The notes beneath the pieces were generated by a model. It saw only the letters and a program-made list of their open reading frames with translations, was not told the DNA's origin and ran no database searches. Positions 9,201-21,546 of a stretch of 64,000 nucleotides of DNA are shown here, in pieces. Made by a program: the position numbers and the translations under genes. The stretch lies in contig JACDTU010000004.1 in NCBI GenBank assembly GCA_022376465.1, positions 558,001-622,000 on the forward strand. The letters run 5' to 3'. How positions within the stretch are numbered: the stretch's first letter is position 1; each line of letters begins with the position of its first letter. This DNA comes from Cubamyces lactineus (taxonomy: Eukaryota > Basidiomycota > Agaricomycetes > Polyporales > Polyporaceae).

Positions 9201-11105
9201 TTTCGTAATATTGTTCTTCCCTGCCGGCAGACCTGTAGAGAGGACATTAAGCCTTACGACAACCCAATTCACTCGTTCCATTCCTTGCGATGAGATCAAC
9301 CACTTCTCGGTAGGCGGGCGCCGTCACGACCCCAAAGCTTCCAAGAACCAGCATTGTGAGCGCATTTGGAAGCATTGTTGCTCACCAGTGTGTGTCGAGA
9401 ACCGTCATGCGGTCGCATCCAAACGGTCTATGAGTTGCCGGTACTATGGGATGAAGTTAGTGCGGGAATGCGACATGTACGCGTTCAGTAACCGCATGGC
9501 AGGAAGCTCAGTCTGACCGGTAATGGGGAGGCGGGGGCGATAGACGTGTCTCACGTAGTTCACAGACACGCTCCAGATGACCTCTCCAGTTGGTCACAGA
9601 CATTCAGGCTGTAGATTGACCTGGGAAGAGATGGAAGTAGCGTACGTCCTAGACCATTTCGTACGTATACGCTCACATGCGTGCATCAATAGGCTTAGAA
9701 AGGCGACCCAGACAGCATCATGCCGCTCGAGCTGAGTATGGTGCGCTGACTCTGCGACGACTGTGCAGGGCTGCCTCGCCGACGGCGGCGTGACTACAGA
9801 CGGAGGCATCGGCCGTCGTCGCAGCTGGACACTGTCTTTGGGCTTCCGCATCAGCCGGTGCCCGTCAGGTACAAGCAGATGAGCGGTGCTGTGTAGGGCA
9901 GACTGCTGACTTGCTGCTCTCACCGTTGGGAAAGTCTTAGCTTGAGTATGAATTCATCATATCACTGTCGCGGTGAGTCAGATATGTTTTCCTGCGCAGC
10001 CGGGGCGATTCAGGCCAGTGGGAGTGGGAGTAGCAAGGCCAACGTCTTCGAGGGGGTCTCTATCAGTCTTGTGCAAGGACCTCGGAAAAACAGGAATATT
10101 GTAGGCGCATGTAGGTGTGCAAAGAAAGTAGAAAGCCATGTGCATGAGGGGACTGCCAAGGGAGAGACGCCCGGCTGCGGCATGGTGGCAATCAATCAGA
10201 TTGCCATAAGAGGCAAGGGAGTTCCTTCGCCGCCGTGCGTTTCGCAGCTCTCTTTCTTTCTCAGCATCACCTCTCGCCGCAAAAATGTCTCTCAGTCGCC
10301 GTGCTCCACGAGAAAATTGAAAACTAGCAAACAGACTTCCATGTTCCTTATGACGCCTGCAGCCGAGACCCCTGCGCCTCTTCGCAATACATCTTGCTCC
10401 CTGCCGGCATGGAGCGCACTCGGCCCGTCCGCCGCGCAGCCTTCGTGGCCCGTCTCGAGAGCTCGAGCTCCGTATATAGCGACGACGGGGATTACTCTGC
10501 GAATATACAGTTTGTGTTCCTGCCGAATGTCCATAGCGAGTGCAAGCATTCTGACTCCGCCCAACGGTCGTAGCTACGGCAGTGACACTGCCACCCATGA
10601 ACTTCGTCCTACTGTCGCCATACGAAACACATTAGCGGCCCCGCAGCACACAAGCGACGGTCACCCGCCATTTTCGCCGCAGTACTCGGTGGAAGGCACA
10701 ACCGCCTGCAACATCTATTCGAGCTATTCTCACGGACGCTTTCGGTTTCGCGCGACAGCCGCTGTTCAGGGCAAGATAGATTCCGTCCATCACGCTCTTA
10801 GCAAGCCCTCGTCCGGTACCGAGCTTGACGAATTGGGTATCTATTGGCATCCCGACGCCATCTGGGACGCGCAAGCCTACTCTCCGTGAGACGTGAGACG
10901 CCTCTCCCCGCCTTTTCTCGCTCCCACGCCTTCCGCTACGTTCGCGCGAAGACCGCGCTTCAGGGCCAGGCCGGTGTCGGCGTTGGCACCGGCACAATGG
11001 TGACACTGCAAGGCCTTGGTAAGTCCTACCTGTTCCCTTGCTCAGACGTAGACGCGTACCAGCAAGACTTGCCGTGTCTGAGTACTAGGGCGCCGACGTT
11101 CACCG
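6262..11105. other. 4.8 kb region without recognisable genes
   Basis: GC- and CpG-rich throughout, with many short overlapping open frames on both strands but no frame with a recognisable domain, start context plus introns, or strand-consistent coding bias. The longest open frame (9942-10889 plus, 315 codons) is opposed by an equally open 206-codon frame and its translation is compositionally random, so I do not call it. The last few hundred bases presumably hold laccase regulatory sequence. Confidence 0.5.
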
Positions 11106-11112
11106 TATAAAG
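11106..11112 (+). promoter_or_regulatory. TATA box of laccase gene
   Basis: TATAAAG, 81 bases before the laccase start codon at 11194, a typical spacing for a strongly regulated fungal gene. Confidence 0.7.
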
Positions 11113-11193
11113 GGTGATACTCGTGGGCCATGTCGAGACAACTCATCCCCCTTGAGTTTCTACGAGGACAGACATCCGGGTAGCTCTTCAGCG

Positions 11194-13342
11194 ATGTCCA
11201 AGTTCCACTCTCTTCTGTCCTTCGTCCTTGTCTCCCTTGTCAGCGTAGCCTACGCTGGCATCGGGCCCGTTACAGACCTCACCATCTCTAACGCTGAGGT
11301 CAGCCCCGACGGCTATGCTCGTGAGGCCGTCGTGGTCAACGGTGTTACCCCCGCTCCCCTCATCACCGGTCAGAAGGCATGTCTAGGATTTGCGTCGTTT
11401 ATGCAAAGATGTAGCTAATACCGCCGACCAGGGAGACCATTTCCAGCTCAATGTGATCAACCAGCTGACGAATCACACGATGTTGAAAACGACGACCATT
11501 GTATGTAGTATTCGCATATATGCGGGGCTCACCATATTAACATTGTTGTTTCCAGCATTGGCACGGCTTCTTCCAACACGGCACGAATTGGGCGGACGGT
11601 GTTGCTTTCGTGAACCAGTGCCCCATCGCTTCTGGCAACTCATTCCTCTATGACTTCCAAGTTCCTGATCAGGCTGGTAAGGACGATTACTCGTGTCGTT
11701 AAGCGGTATACTGACAGCCCGGTCCCTTAGGTACCTTCTGGTACCACAGTCATCTCTCCACCCAGTATTGCGATGGTTTGAGGGGTCCTTTCGTTGTCTA
11801 CGACCCGAACGATCCGCACGCTAGCCTGTACGACGTCGACAATGGTAGGCTCATCAGTGCACTACGTCTGTTTCCCATATTTGTGATTCACTTTCTATCC
11901 CCTACAGACGATACCGTCATTACCCTCGTGGATTGGTACCACGTCGCAGCGAAGCTCGGACCTCGTTTCCCGTGCGTCCATAATCTCCGCGCCCTGATCA
12001 CTGTGCCTGATTTTCTGCCCGTATCTTCAGACTGGGCGCCGACACTACGCTCATCAATGGTCTTGGTCGGTTCCCGGGTCTCGACTCCGACCTGGCTGTC
12101 ATCAACGTTACGCAAGGGAAGCGGTAAGGATCACGATCCAACACCGACATTCGCATTGACATATTGCTTAACGTCGACCTTGGACAGGTACCGCTTCCGT
12201 TTGGTCTCGCTTTCATGCGACCCCAGCTTCACGTTCAGCATTGACGAACACACCATGACCATCATTGAGACTGATGCAGTCAACACTCAGCCCTTGGAGG
12301 TCGATTCCATCCAAATCTTCGCTGGGCAGCGGTACTCCTTTGTGGTAAATCCCGTCCATTTGCATATCATGAAATGATGGAATTCACGGAAAGCTCGTCC
12401 TTCTGTAGCTGGAGGCGAATCAGGCTGTGGACAACTACTGGATTCGGGCTGCCCCTGCCTTTGGTCAGAATACCGGATTCGCTGACGGCTTGAATTCCGC
12501 CATCTTGCGCTACGACGGCGCATCTCCAGTCGATCCTACGACTACGCAGTCCGCCTCTACGAAGCCCTTGAACGAGGTCGACTTACACCCCCTCACGCCC
12601 ATGCCGGTGGTACGTGATGCCTTCTGCTCGTACCACATGCCATGATCGCTCACTATGCATTGCAGCCCGGCGATCCTGTTGCTGGAGGCGTCGACAAGCC
12701 CATCAACCTGGCGTTCAACTTCGTGAGTCATGGCGTGCTCGTCTACGCCCGTTAACTCAAGCCTTACTAACGCCTCTGCAGGACGGCACTAACTTCTACA
12801 TCAACGACCACTCGTTCACCCCGCCTTCCGTTCCTGTCCTGCTCCAGATTCTCAGCGGCGCGCAAGCCGCTCAGGATCTCCTCCCCGACGGCAGCGTCTA
12901 CGTCCTCCCCAACAACGCGTCCATTGAGCTCACCTTGCCTGCCACCGTCAATGCACCCGGCTCGCCGCACCCCTTCCACCTGCACGGTGTAAGTCCCGTC
13001 TTCCTCCGATCTCCTGCCGAGACCGCCGTCCCTGACCGACATTCATCGTAGCACACCTTCGCCGTCGTGCGAAGCGCGGGGAGCACGGCGTACAACTACG
13101 ACAACCCGATCTTCCGCGACGTCGTCAGCACCGGCACCCCCGGCGACAACGTCACGATCCGCTTCCAGACGAACAATCCCGGGCCGTGGTTCCTCCACTG
13201 CCATATCGACTTCCATCTCGAAGCTGGCTTCGCTGTCGTTATGGCCGAGGACACCCCGGACGTCGCCTCGGTGGATGCGCCCCCGCAGGCTTGGAGCGAC
13301 TTGTGCCCGATCTACAACGCGCTCGACCCCGGCGATCTCTGA
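11194..13342 (+). CDS. lcc: Laccase (multicopper oxidase), 518 aa, secreted
   Basis: Oxidises phenols with reduction of O2 to water; secreted and used in lignin modification and detoxification. Eleven exons: 11194-11376, 11432-11500, 11556-11676, 11731-11844, 11908-11971, 12031-12123, 12188-12344, 12409-12609, 12666-12722, 12782-12988, 13052-13342 (1557 bases). A signal peptide of about 21 residues ends at SVAYA, and the mature protein starts GIGPVTDL as in Trametes-type laccases. All four copper signatures are intact: HWHG (L1), [16 protein letters not shown] (L2), HPFHLHGH (L3), [12 protein letters not shown] (L4). The residue ten after the T1 cysteine is Phe, the high-redox class. Several N-glycosylation sites (NHT, NVT, NAS). 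Intron 1 begins with GC, not GT. It converges on a GH3 glycosidase gene. Confidence 0.97.
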
Positions 13343-13759
13343 GCGTCGAGCTCGCGCGGTGTTAGTGGCACGTCATCGTGATGCGCTTTGCTTATCGGTC
13401 AAGGAATCACAACGAAGGGACAATTATGATGGTATAAACTCTGAGTCACAAGGGTGAACGGTTGAACTGCAGTATTCGTTCGGGCTTATCTGGGTTAGCT
13501 GCAAAACGATTGTACATTACTTATTAATGGACTGCACAATGAATCATCGACGATCCGCTCGCAACAATTTGTTACCGGCTGGTCGCTGGGAAAAGCCTCA
13601 TGAATGCGACGTTCAAGGCCTCATACTACTTCCTATGATCGTGACTTCATCTTCTGAGGGCGTAGTCAACGCTGGCAGGGCCATATAACGTACGTATACA
13701 ATCGCTACAAATTGATACAACTTACTTGACATGCCGTAACTTACAACAACTCACAACAA
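13343..13759. other. Convergent 3' intergenic region of laccase and GH3 genes
   Basis: 417 bases with no open frame of note; it holds the 3' untranslated regions and polyadenylation signals of both genes. AT content rises toward the middle. Confidence 0.6.
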
Positions 13760-16410
13760 TCAGTTACTGTCGGACGGCCAGCTCGCTATCTGCGCAGCGC
13801 GCCCGGTCAACGTAAACGTGTGCTTCAGCGCGCCACCCGTGTCGAGCGCGATCGTGTAGGTGCCCGGATAGATCCACTTGGCGCCGCTCTCGTCCGCCCG
13901 GGCGATTGCGCCCAACGTCACCGGTAACTCGACGACGGTACTCTTCTTTGGGGCAAGCGCGTGCACGCGCTCATACGAGACGAGCTGCTTGTTCGGGCGC
14001 GGCGCCGGTCCAAAGTCTCCACTGGCGAAGAGCAGCGCGACGTAGTCCGACGTCGTCTTCCCCGTGTTCTTAATGCGGACGTTGAACGTGTCGAGGAGCG
14101 CGAGGTCAGGGAACGCCGCGCCCTGCTTCGCGCGCGAGACGAGGTCTGCGATCGAGTAGGTGCGAGGGAGGCTGCCTGCGGCACTCGTGCTGTTCGCCAC
14201 GTCGGCGTTGGCGGAAACGCTTGCCCACGAAAACGCGAAGGTGGTGTAGTGCAGCCCGAAGCCGAACTCGTAGACGGGCGTCCCCGAATACCACTTGTAC
14301 GTACGCCCAGGATTCGTCGCGCTCGGGCGCAGCGTCATGTCGGTCATGGGAACCTGCTCAGCGTATGCTGCAGGGTACTGGGTGATGGGGAGACGTCCCG
14401 CCGGCGCGGCCTTTCCAGTCAAGATGTCGAACAGCGCAGCGCCGCCGCTCTGGCCAGGGTAGCCACCCCAAACGATCGCGTTCACCTGCCAAGGAGGAAA
14501 AATGGACGAAGTCACCATACGGTCAATCATGGCCACTATGAAGAAGGGCGATGCAACAGGATACATACCGCCTTGCTGTTCTTGAGCGCGCTATCATCGA
14601 GCTGTCCGCCACCGAACTGGGCGACGATGAGCGGCTTGCCGACACGCTCTAGTGCCGCAACGAGCTGAAGCTGGCTTCCCGGCCAAGTGACATTTAGCCG
14701 GTCCACTTCTTCGCGCTCGACGGTCTCGTCCAGCCCGCCGGCGAAGATGACCGCGTCTGCGCGCTTCGCAGCAGCGATCGCTGCGGGGAAGCCGCTTGTG
14801 TCGTTCACCGTCGTGACATTGGCGCCGAGGACGTACTCGACCTCGAATCCAGCCTGCTGCGCACCCTGAAGAGGGCTAATAAGGTAGGGTGCGACGCCTT
14901 GGTAGTTACCCTGCATCAGCGTCGTGGCGTTCGCCCAAGGCCCGATCAGAGCAATCTTCCGGACGTGCTTCGACAGGGGGAGGACGCCATCGTTCTTCAG
15001 AAGGGTTATACCTTCCACGGCGGCAGTGTATGCTAATTTCTGCGCCTGCGGGGTGTTGACATCGGACCAATTGAGCTGGCGGTAGGGCTGAGAGTCAGCA
15101 GGGTCGAAATAGCCAAGTCTGCACGCAAATTCAATGAGCTGGTCTCCTTGGTCACAAGGGTATTGGCTAGCGTACCTGACAAGGGAGGCGTATTGGCGGA
15201 TGGCTGCTCTCCTGAGGTCGGTAGTGTTGACCAAGCCCCGTTGCAAAGCATCAGGGAGGTAAGTCGAGGAGAACGTCCCGCAGTCAATGTCCGTGCCAGC
15301 AAGCAACGCGTCCGCAGCGGCTTGTGCAGGATCATTGGTGTAGTTGTGTGGGGAGTAGATATTCGACACGGCGTCGCAATCACTTGTAACCCACCGGTCG
15401 TCCGCGAACCCCCAGTAGTCTCGAAGAATGTCCTGTAGCAAGAATTTGTTCGCGCAGGATGGAATGCCGTTGACGGCGTTGTACGAGCACATGATACTGC
15501 CGACCTTGGCGTCACGTACGCAAGACTGGAAGGAGGGCAGATAATATTCGGAGAGGTCCTGTTGCGTCACTACGGCGTTGAATCCGTAGCGTACATTACC
15601 CTCCCAGTTGTCCATATCGTACGCAGCAAAGTGCTTGCAGTCCGCAACGACCTTGAAGTAAGGCTTTGGGTCCAGACCACCTTGGAGGCCGAGGATCAAG
15701 TTGTAGACATATCGGGACAAGTGGAATGGGTCCTCTCCGGGCGTCTCTTGGCCACGGCCCCATCGAGGGTCCTTGAATGCTAAAGGTTATTTTAGCACGA
15801 GCGCCAACTGTTGAGACAAGAAAAGGACGTACGATTGATGTTGGGCGTCCAGTAGTCGAGACCTGCACGGCCGGCGTTGTTGAATGCACGGCCCTCAGTG
15901 CTGACGATCGATGCGACCTCCTGGATCAGGGCGTCGTCAAATCCTGCGCCCATCAAAATAGGCTGTGGGAAGGAGGTCGCATGGCTAAAAGGCCCCGACG
16001 GAGCAAACGTGACTCCCGGGCTCGATGCGACACCGTGCTATGAATCGAGAATAGTGAGTAAGTTGCGACATCGCATGCATGAAGACGAGACGGACCAATC
16101 CTTCGGACCACCAGTTGTAAGCGGGGAGTCCGAGACGTGGGACACCCGGGGACGCATTAACAGTGTTATTCGTGAGCTCCTCGTCAGTCCAAAGGCTGAT
16201 TAGAGCCGTCGCGCGGGTGATGGGGTCCTGGGTGACATCACAGACGGTGGTATTCCGCAATGGGCCGTTCACACAGTCCGGGAAGCCGTAAGCCTTCGAC
16301 GACGCCACGCCCACGGAAAGCGCAGTGAGAAACGCATAGAGACGTCGAAGTCCGTTCGCCATCCAGGCAGGCAGCAAACTGAGGAAGATGTCCACGACCG
16401 AAACGAACAT
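13760..16410 (-). CDS. Secreted GH3 beta-xylosidase/beta-glucosidase, ~783-799 aa
   Basis: Exo-acting glycoside hydrolase family 3, most like fungal xylan 1,4-beta-xylosidases; it would release xylose (or glucose) from hemicellulose oligomers outside the cell. Exons: 16410-16096, 16037-15833, 15779-15176, 15118-14569, 14485-13760; phases agree. Two start codons are possible: 16410 (MFVSVV) and 16362 (MANGLRRLY). The second gives a textbook signal peptide (hydrophobic AFLTALSVGV ending in ASSKA), so the protein is probably 783 residues. Motifs: NWWSEGLHG, NPFKDPRWGRGQETPGED, KHFAAYD, nucleophile Asp in WVTSDCDAV (about residue 290), the GH3-C domain with LLKNDGVLPL and KIALIGPWAN, and a C-terminal fibronectin III-like part (YEFGFGLHYTTF). 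Intron 15175-15119 is 57 bases with no stop and could be mistaken for coding. Confidence 0.95.
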
Positions 16411-16782
16411 GGTGTCGCGCTGCCTTTTGTATGCCTCTCAAACAGGGTGGTCGTACGAAGCGGGATAATCGTCGGAAAGGGAGCGAACGAGCATGATCAT
16501 ACGAAGAAATCGGCCACCCAAAGTACACAGTCAGCTGGATGGGTCAGAAGGGTGCACAGATGAGCGCGAAGGAAGCTTTTGACGATGTCCACGGCGCGAA
16601 ACAACCGCCAGTTTGCGTGACAACGTCACATTCACACACTGGCAGCGTCACGATACGCTCCCGATTAGGAAGGCAAGAACTGGTAGCTACGGTTGCAGAA
16701 CGACGCTTCTCATCATTCGTGTCTCTCAGGCTCACCGTTGCTCGTACCAGCCCTATTGTCTCAGTATTGAATTGCGTCTTCG
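16411..16782. promoter_or_regulatory. Divergent promoter region of GH3 and BSP peptidase genes
   Basis: 372 bases between two head-to-head start codons. No clear TATA box recognised. No other gene. Confidence 0.4.
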
Positions 16783-17688
16783 ATGCCTCCTCCGCCGCCA
16801 CATGGGCCAGAACCGCAATGGCCGATTCCAACGTTCAACATACGGATTGAGGACCTCGCACATCCCGGTGCGAAGCTCTTCCTCGATAACGTACGCCCAG
16901 ACGTTGCATTACGAGATGCTGTCACCACAGTGTGCAGCTGGCTCTACACTCCGGAAACCGTCCCCACAAAGTGAGCGCACCATTCACCTTCTGCGCCGTA
17001 TCAGAATGCACCCTTCCTGGCCGAGACATCTGCCGCGCATGCCGTCATTTCGTCCTGGCATGCAAGCGGCTCTCTCGGTCACGCAACGGCCCTTATGACT
17101 CTGCAGCGCGGTTGACCGCACCGTCTCTCTTCCAGCGTGCAGTGCGTGACGCTCGTCCTCCGGCCCATGGACGGCGTCGCACACACCTTCGGCTCTGCGA
17201 CGCACAAGGAGATCCACTTCTCGCTCGACCACATCCGCAACTGCGCGTCACGCGCCCGGGACGAGATCCTCGGCGTGCTCACACACGAGATGGTCCACTG
17301 CTACCAGTACAACGCCCTTGGAAAATGTCCCGGGGGCCTGATCGAGGGCATCGCAGGTGCGCCATGAGAGGGACGTCCGCGGCCCGCCCGAATTCTCGAA
17401 GCTGATGAGCGCGTGCCAATAATAGACTGGGTTCGTCTCAATGCCGGACTATCGCCTCCGCACTGGAAGCGGGAAGCAGGCGAGAAATGGGATGCGGGCT
17501 ACCAGACTACGGCGTATTTCCTTGATTGGATCGAGGGACGATACGGGGACGGCTCTATTAGGGAGCTCAATGAGGGAATGAAGGATAAGGAGTACGATGA
17601 GCACATCTTCAAGGATGTCACTGGCCGGAAGATATCTAAGCTATGGAAACTCTACAAGGAGCATTTAGAGGGACATACGGAGCCTTGA
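16783..17688 (+). CDS. BSP-family metallopeptidase-like protein, 223 aa
   Basis: Three exons: 16783-16970, 17136-17356, 17426-17688 (672 bases, phases agree). It matches the plant/bacterial basic secretory protein peptidase family (Pfam BSP, PF04450): HFSLDHIRNC, then the zinc-binding HExxH in LTHEMVHCYQYNA, GGLIEGIAD-WVRL and EKWDAGYQTTAYFLDWIE. These features are seen in the sequence; catalytic activity is inferred from the family. Unlike most plant members there is no signal peptide: the N-terminus is MPPPPPHGPEP, so the protein is probably cytosolic or exported unconventionally. The first intron (16971-17135, 165 bases) is long for this genome. Confidence 0.9.
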
Positions 17689-18212
17689 GGATACTATACA
17701 GACACAGCAATATACCCTTATGTAGCGCGCGTAGCTGCCCATTCTTGCATACGGGATTCGCATTGCAATATTCTAATATTTAATGGTGCTGTACCACAAG
17801 GTTTCGATCTATATCCATGCACATCCACCTATGAAGCCTATGACCGATTGTCGAGCTCACTCGAGATGCATCGGCATTTCTTTATACCAGCGCATACCTT
17901 ACTTGCCTCAGCTGGCACTCTGCAAGGTCGAGGAAAGGAAATCTACTTGCATACTAGCACGGTTCGTAAATCGGGAGAGAAAGCCTCCCAGGTATACGTA
18001 TAGTAATACTACATAGGTACACGACACAGCTCAATAAATGGTACGTACTACACTACTACCCGCGCAGCCTCACGCTACCCTACCTATCTACCTACCTACA
18101 CAGCGTCGCACAACGGCCAGTCAGAAGAAATATTACACCGTCGGAAATCAGCACACAGCAAAAACGAACACAAACCAGGAGGCCAGTCGACGACGCGGAG
18201 CGACAGCGAACG
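17689..18212. other. Convergent intergenic region; no gene
   Basis: 524 bases, AT-rich in the first half, between the stops of the BSP peptidase and FCP1 genes. Short CTAC-type repeats near 18085-18105. Nothing coding recognised. Confidence 0.5.
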
Positions 18213-21200
18213 CTATCCCCACTCCTCCTCGAGCTCGCGCGCCAGAAAGTCGTCCTCCTCGTCCATATCGTCCTCCGACCCCTCATAATCCTCGCCATAA
18301 TCCCCCGCCTCCTCCGCCTCCGCGTTCACAGGCGTCGAGCGCCGACTCCCCCGTCCCGCGCTGTCCTCGTCGTCTTCGTCCACTGCCGCTGAGGGAGTGG
18401 TGGTAGAGGCGGCGGCGGCAGCGGCCCGGGCGAGTTCTTCCGCGGTGAACGCCTCCTTGAGCCGGGACGCGCCCGAGCGGTCCGCGGCGAGCTTCTTGCG
18501 CTTGGCCAGTGGCGAGCGGAGGATGTCTGGGTCGGCGCCGTTCAGGGAGCCTGCCTCGGACGGCGTCAGGCTTCGTACGCGTTTCCGTTTTCGTCGGGGT
18601 GTCGATGTCGTACTGCTGCAATGCCGAACAGAGAAAAAAACACGACGCGAGTCAGCGATTGTACACATGGGCGAAGCTCGCACCGCCGCTCACCTGATGA
18701 TGCTATTCGACTCGTCCGTCCAGTCATCTTCAGAGAACTCGCCTCGTGCACTTCCGCCCTCACCCTCATCGTCGCTCTCGTTCATAGCCGCCTCGACCTC
18801 GTCGTTGATCTCGTCCCAGTCCACCTCATCTAGCGCGAGCCCTGATTCATCGGCCTCACCCGCGCCCACACCGCCCTCTCCCTCTCCGCCCGCGCCTCCA
18901 GCGCCCGCTCCCGCTCCTGCCGCCGCACCCTCAGACCCAAGTGTAGCGAGCGTGCGCGGCCCGCTGCCCCCACTGCCACTCGCGCCGAGCTCGTCCCAGT
19001 CATCTGCGTCCGGCTCCGGGTCAGAACTAATCTGGTGAGGATCCGAAGGAGGACTCGCAAGCCGCGCGTCGTCGCCCTCGCCCGCCCCCGCCGCGTCCGG
19101 GCGGGGCTCGGGGTCGAGCAGGTACGGTGTCTCATCTTGTCGCCGCCAGAGCGCGACGGAGTCGGTGAACCATGCGAGCCAGACGATCTTAATGCCCCCG
19201 CGTCGCCGTGCTGCGTCGACTTTCTGCGTGCCGCGCTAGAGCAGAAGGAGTCAAGTTGAGCGAGAGAGGTGAGGCGGAAGAGACGCAGTGCTCACCTTGG
19301 CTGCGACGACATGAGTGATCCGCGGGTTGAGCTCCGTATAGCACTTCGCGCCGAACGCATGTGCGGTCTTCCAGATCTCCGTCGCTTCTGGCCGTGTATC
19401 GAGCGGGATGACACTAGAGAAGAGGATATGGCAGCCTTCTAGAGTCTCCATTCGTATTCGGGGGATGATCGTCTGCAACACAGAAGGTACCGAACAAGGC
19501 AATGAGCACTAGGTTATGTGTGCAGCGGGGAAAAAGACGCACCCGAACGTCGTACTCTATTTGTGCCTCTGTGCGCTTCCCATGCTTCCGTTTGTTAGTC
19601 TTGGGCTCGTCCTCTGGTTTGCGCTTCTCCCAAGCGGAGTAGAAGCGCTCATGCACGAGCTCGAGGATCTGCCATAGTTCGTCAAACAGAGGCCCGAATT
19701 ATAGGCTTGTCGCCATACCTTCTTGACCCTCTCAAGCTCGGTATCGTCGTTCTTGAGCAGCGCCTTGCGCACATGTCGCTCCCGCTTTGGCTTCTGTTCG
19801 GCACTAGGGTCGCTGCCGTTGGTCGCAGGCGCCACGCCGGTGGCTGGCTGGTCGGCCGACGTAGAGTCGCCGTTCGCAGTCTCCTGCAGCTCTTCCTGCT
19901 TCTTCGCAAGTGGCCTCTCTTCGACCTGCGCTTCTAGCGCTTGCGTGTTCCTCGAGAGGATCTCATTCTTCTCGATCTCTGCCAAGCGCTCGTCCTCTCC
20001 AGGAGACGATGGGCTATCCGAGGCTATAACGTCCTCTAGGTCATCTTCGTCGTCGTCATCATCATCCTCGCCGTCGAGCTCTACCTCAGCCTCGACTTCC
20101 GACGTCACTAGGGATGGGTCTGCCATGACAGGCGGGGGTGGTGGCGGTGCGACAGGCACAAGCGGTTCGAGCTTGGGCAGGAAGGCAGAGTTGATGTCGC
20201 CAATCCCGACGAAGAAGTCGTCTGTCAAGGTGAATTAGATGGATAGAGTGTGGCAGGCATGGATCGACGTACATGGTACGACTTTCACCAGGTTGGGGCT
20301 CCATTCCCAGACGTCAGCGCGGTCATCAATGATGACGACCATGGATTGATCGCAAGGAAATAATCGCTGGAGGCTCTTCTGCGTCAAGCCTCATAGACCA
20401 ACATGAGCGTGCGGACCTTCCGGAACGATGTGAGACCACTCACTCCCACTCTCGTCTCGGCTGAGAATGCGGTTCCCGAATATCTTCCCGCCCGGGTCGA
20501 TGGCGGCGCAGACTTCTTCTGCATAAGCACGCGTTCCCATCGTATAAACGTGCATCTCATACTTGGTCGCCATCGTCTGCAGGAACTCCTGCAGACCGGG
20601 GCTGCACAGGGAGAGCGGTCAGAGAAACCTCCACGAAGCGGAAATGAACACGTACCGCGGTTTAATGTAGTACATACAGCCCTCTTGCTCGATGGTCTTC
20701 TCCTTCCCCCGCGCCCTAGGCCCGCGCTGCGGCTGTCCGAGCGCCTCAGGACCGAGTCTGAACTTCTTGACGTCCTTGAGTGCTTCCCAGTTCGGATTCA
20801 CCTCGTCCTCCGAGTCCTCCGGGGCCTGGTTCGAGTCGGTGACGTCCTTCTTGTCGAGGTCGTCTGGACGCGCATCTCCCTGAGCGTGACGCGCCTCCCA
20901 CGCCTCGCCCTCCGCGATCCACTCGCCGACGGTGGGATCGACGGTAGCGTGGACGATGGTCTGATCGAGATCGACGATAAGGGAGAGCTTGCGGGAACGA
21001 AGGAGGTGCTGGGCGGTCTCCTGCTCAATGCGCTGCGCTTCTTCGAAGGAGACGAGGGGGCCGTTGGCAAGGTGGGTCATCTGGATGGAGGCACGAGACG
21101 CGTCCGAGAAGCCGGTGTAATCAAAGCTGGGCGAGAGAGGAACGTAAGTGCATGAGGAGACGAGGGTACGCGACGGGGCGTGTCAATGGGATTGGACGAG

Positions 21201-21546
21201 GAAGGCCGTACCTGGTCATGTCCTTCCCACAGAGACAACAGAGGCCGCCGAGCTGGACGCCATGTTTGCATGGCTCAAGAATGAGGACGGCAGGAGTCTC
21301 ACGCGCGCGTCGCTCGGAGATGGTGTCGCCTTGCTTGAAGTTCCATTTGGTGAGAGTGCCTTCGATGGAGGAGTCCCATGTGCCGAAGCGAAGTTCGGGG
21401 GGAGCGTCGGGGGTCTTGTAAGTGAAGGAGTAGTCGAGGAGGCGTGCGCCGCGCTGCACGTCGGCGTTGGGATGTATGGCGAGGGAGACGAGCTTGATGG
21501 GGTAGGGGAGAGCGGGGGGGAGATAGAGTTCGGTCGGGGAGGACAT
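18213..21546 (-). CDS. fcp1: RNA polymerase II CTD phosphatase FCP1, 943 aa
   Basis: Dephosphorylates the C-terminal domain of RNA polymerase II (Ser2-P preferentially) to recycle the enzyme; nuclear and essential in yeasts. Nine exons: 21546-21212, 21126-20656, 20601-20444, 20389-20273, 20221-19719, 19668-19543, 19472-19296, 19235-18694, 18615-18213 (2832 bases). Start chosen at MSSPTELYLPP, where fungal FCP1 proteins begin; the frame is open upstream. Motifs: the Cys cluster CKHGVQLGGLCCLCGKDMT, catalytic DxDxT in LIVDLDQTIVHAT (about residue 160), YYIKPRPGLQEFL, ESGSLTQKSLQRLFPCD, DDRADVWEWSPNL, and a BRCT domain near residues 575-660 (LEGCHILFSSVIP ... THVVAAK ... WLAWFTDS). The C-terminus is acidic with a basic nuclear-localisation patch (RRKRKRVR) and ends in a Glu-rich tail. 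Confidence 0.96.

Noticed and set aside
9942..10889. 315-codon open frame on the plus strand upstream of laccase
   Set aside because: Opposed by a 206-codon minus frame; composition looks random, with no domain, no signal peptide and no exon logic. GC-rich DNA yields such frames by chance.
13961..14668. 235-codon plus-strand frame opposite the GH3 gene
   Set aside because: Shadow of the GH3 coding strand; composition dominated by Arg/Val from reversed codons.
15119..15175. In-frame 19-residue insertion in the GH3 protein
   Set aside because: It has GTACGC/GCAG intron ends and interrupts a conserved region; it is a 57-base intron without stop codons.
19723..20238. 171-codon Ser-rich plus-strand frame
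   Set aside because: Antisense of the acidic region of FCP1 exon 5; poly-Ser is the complement of poly-Asp/Glu codons.
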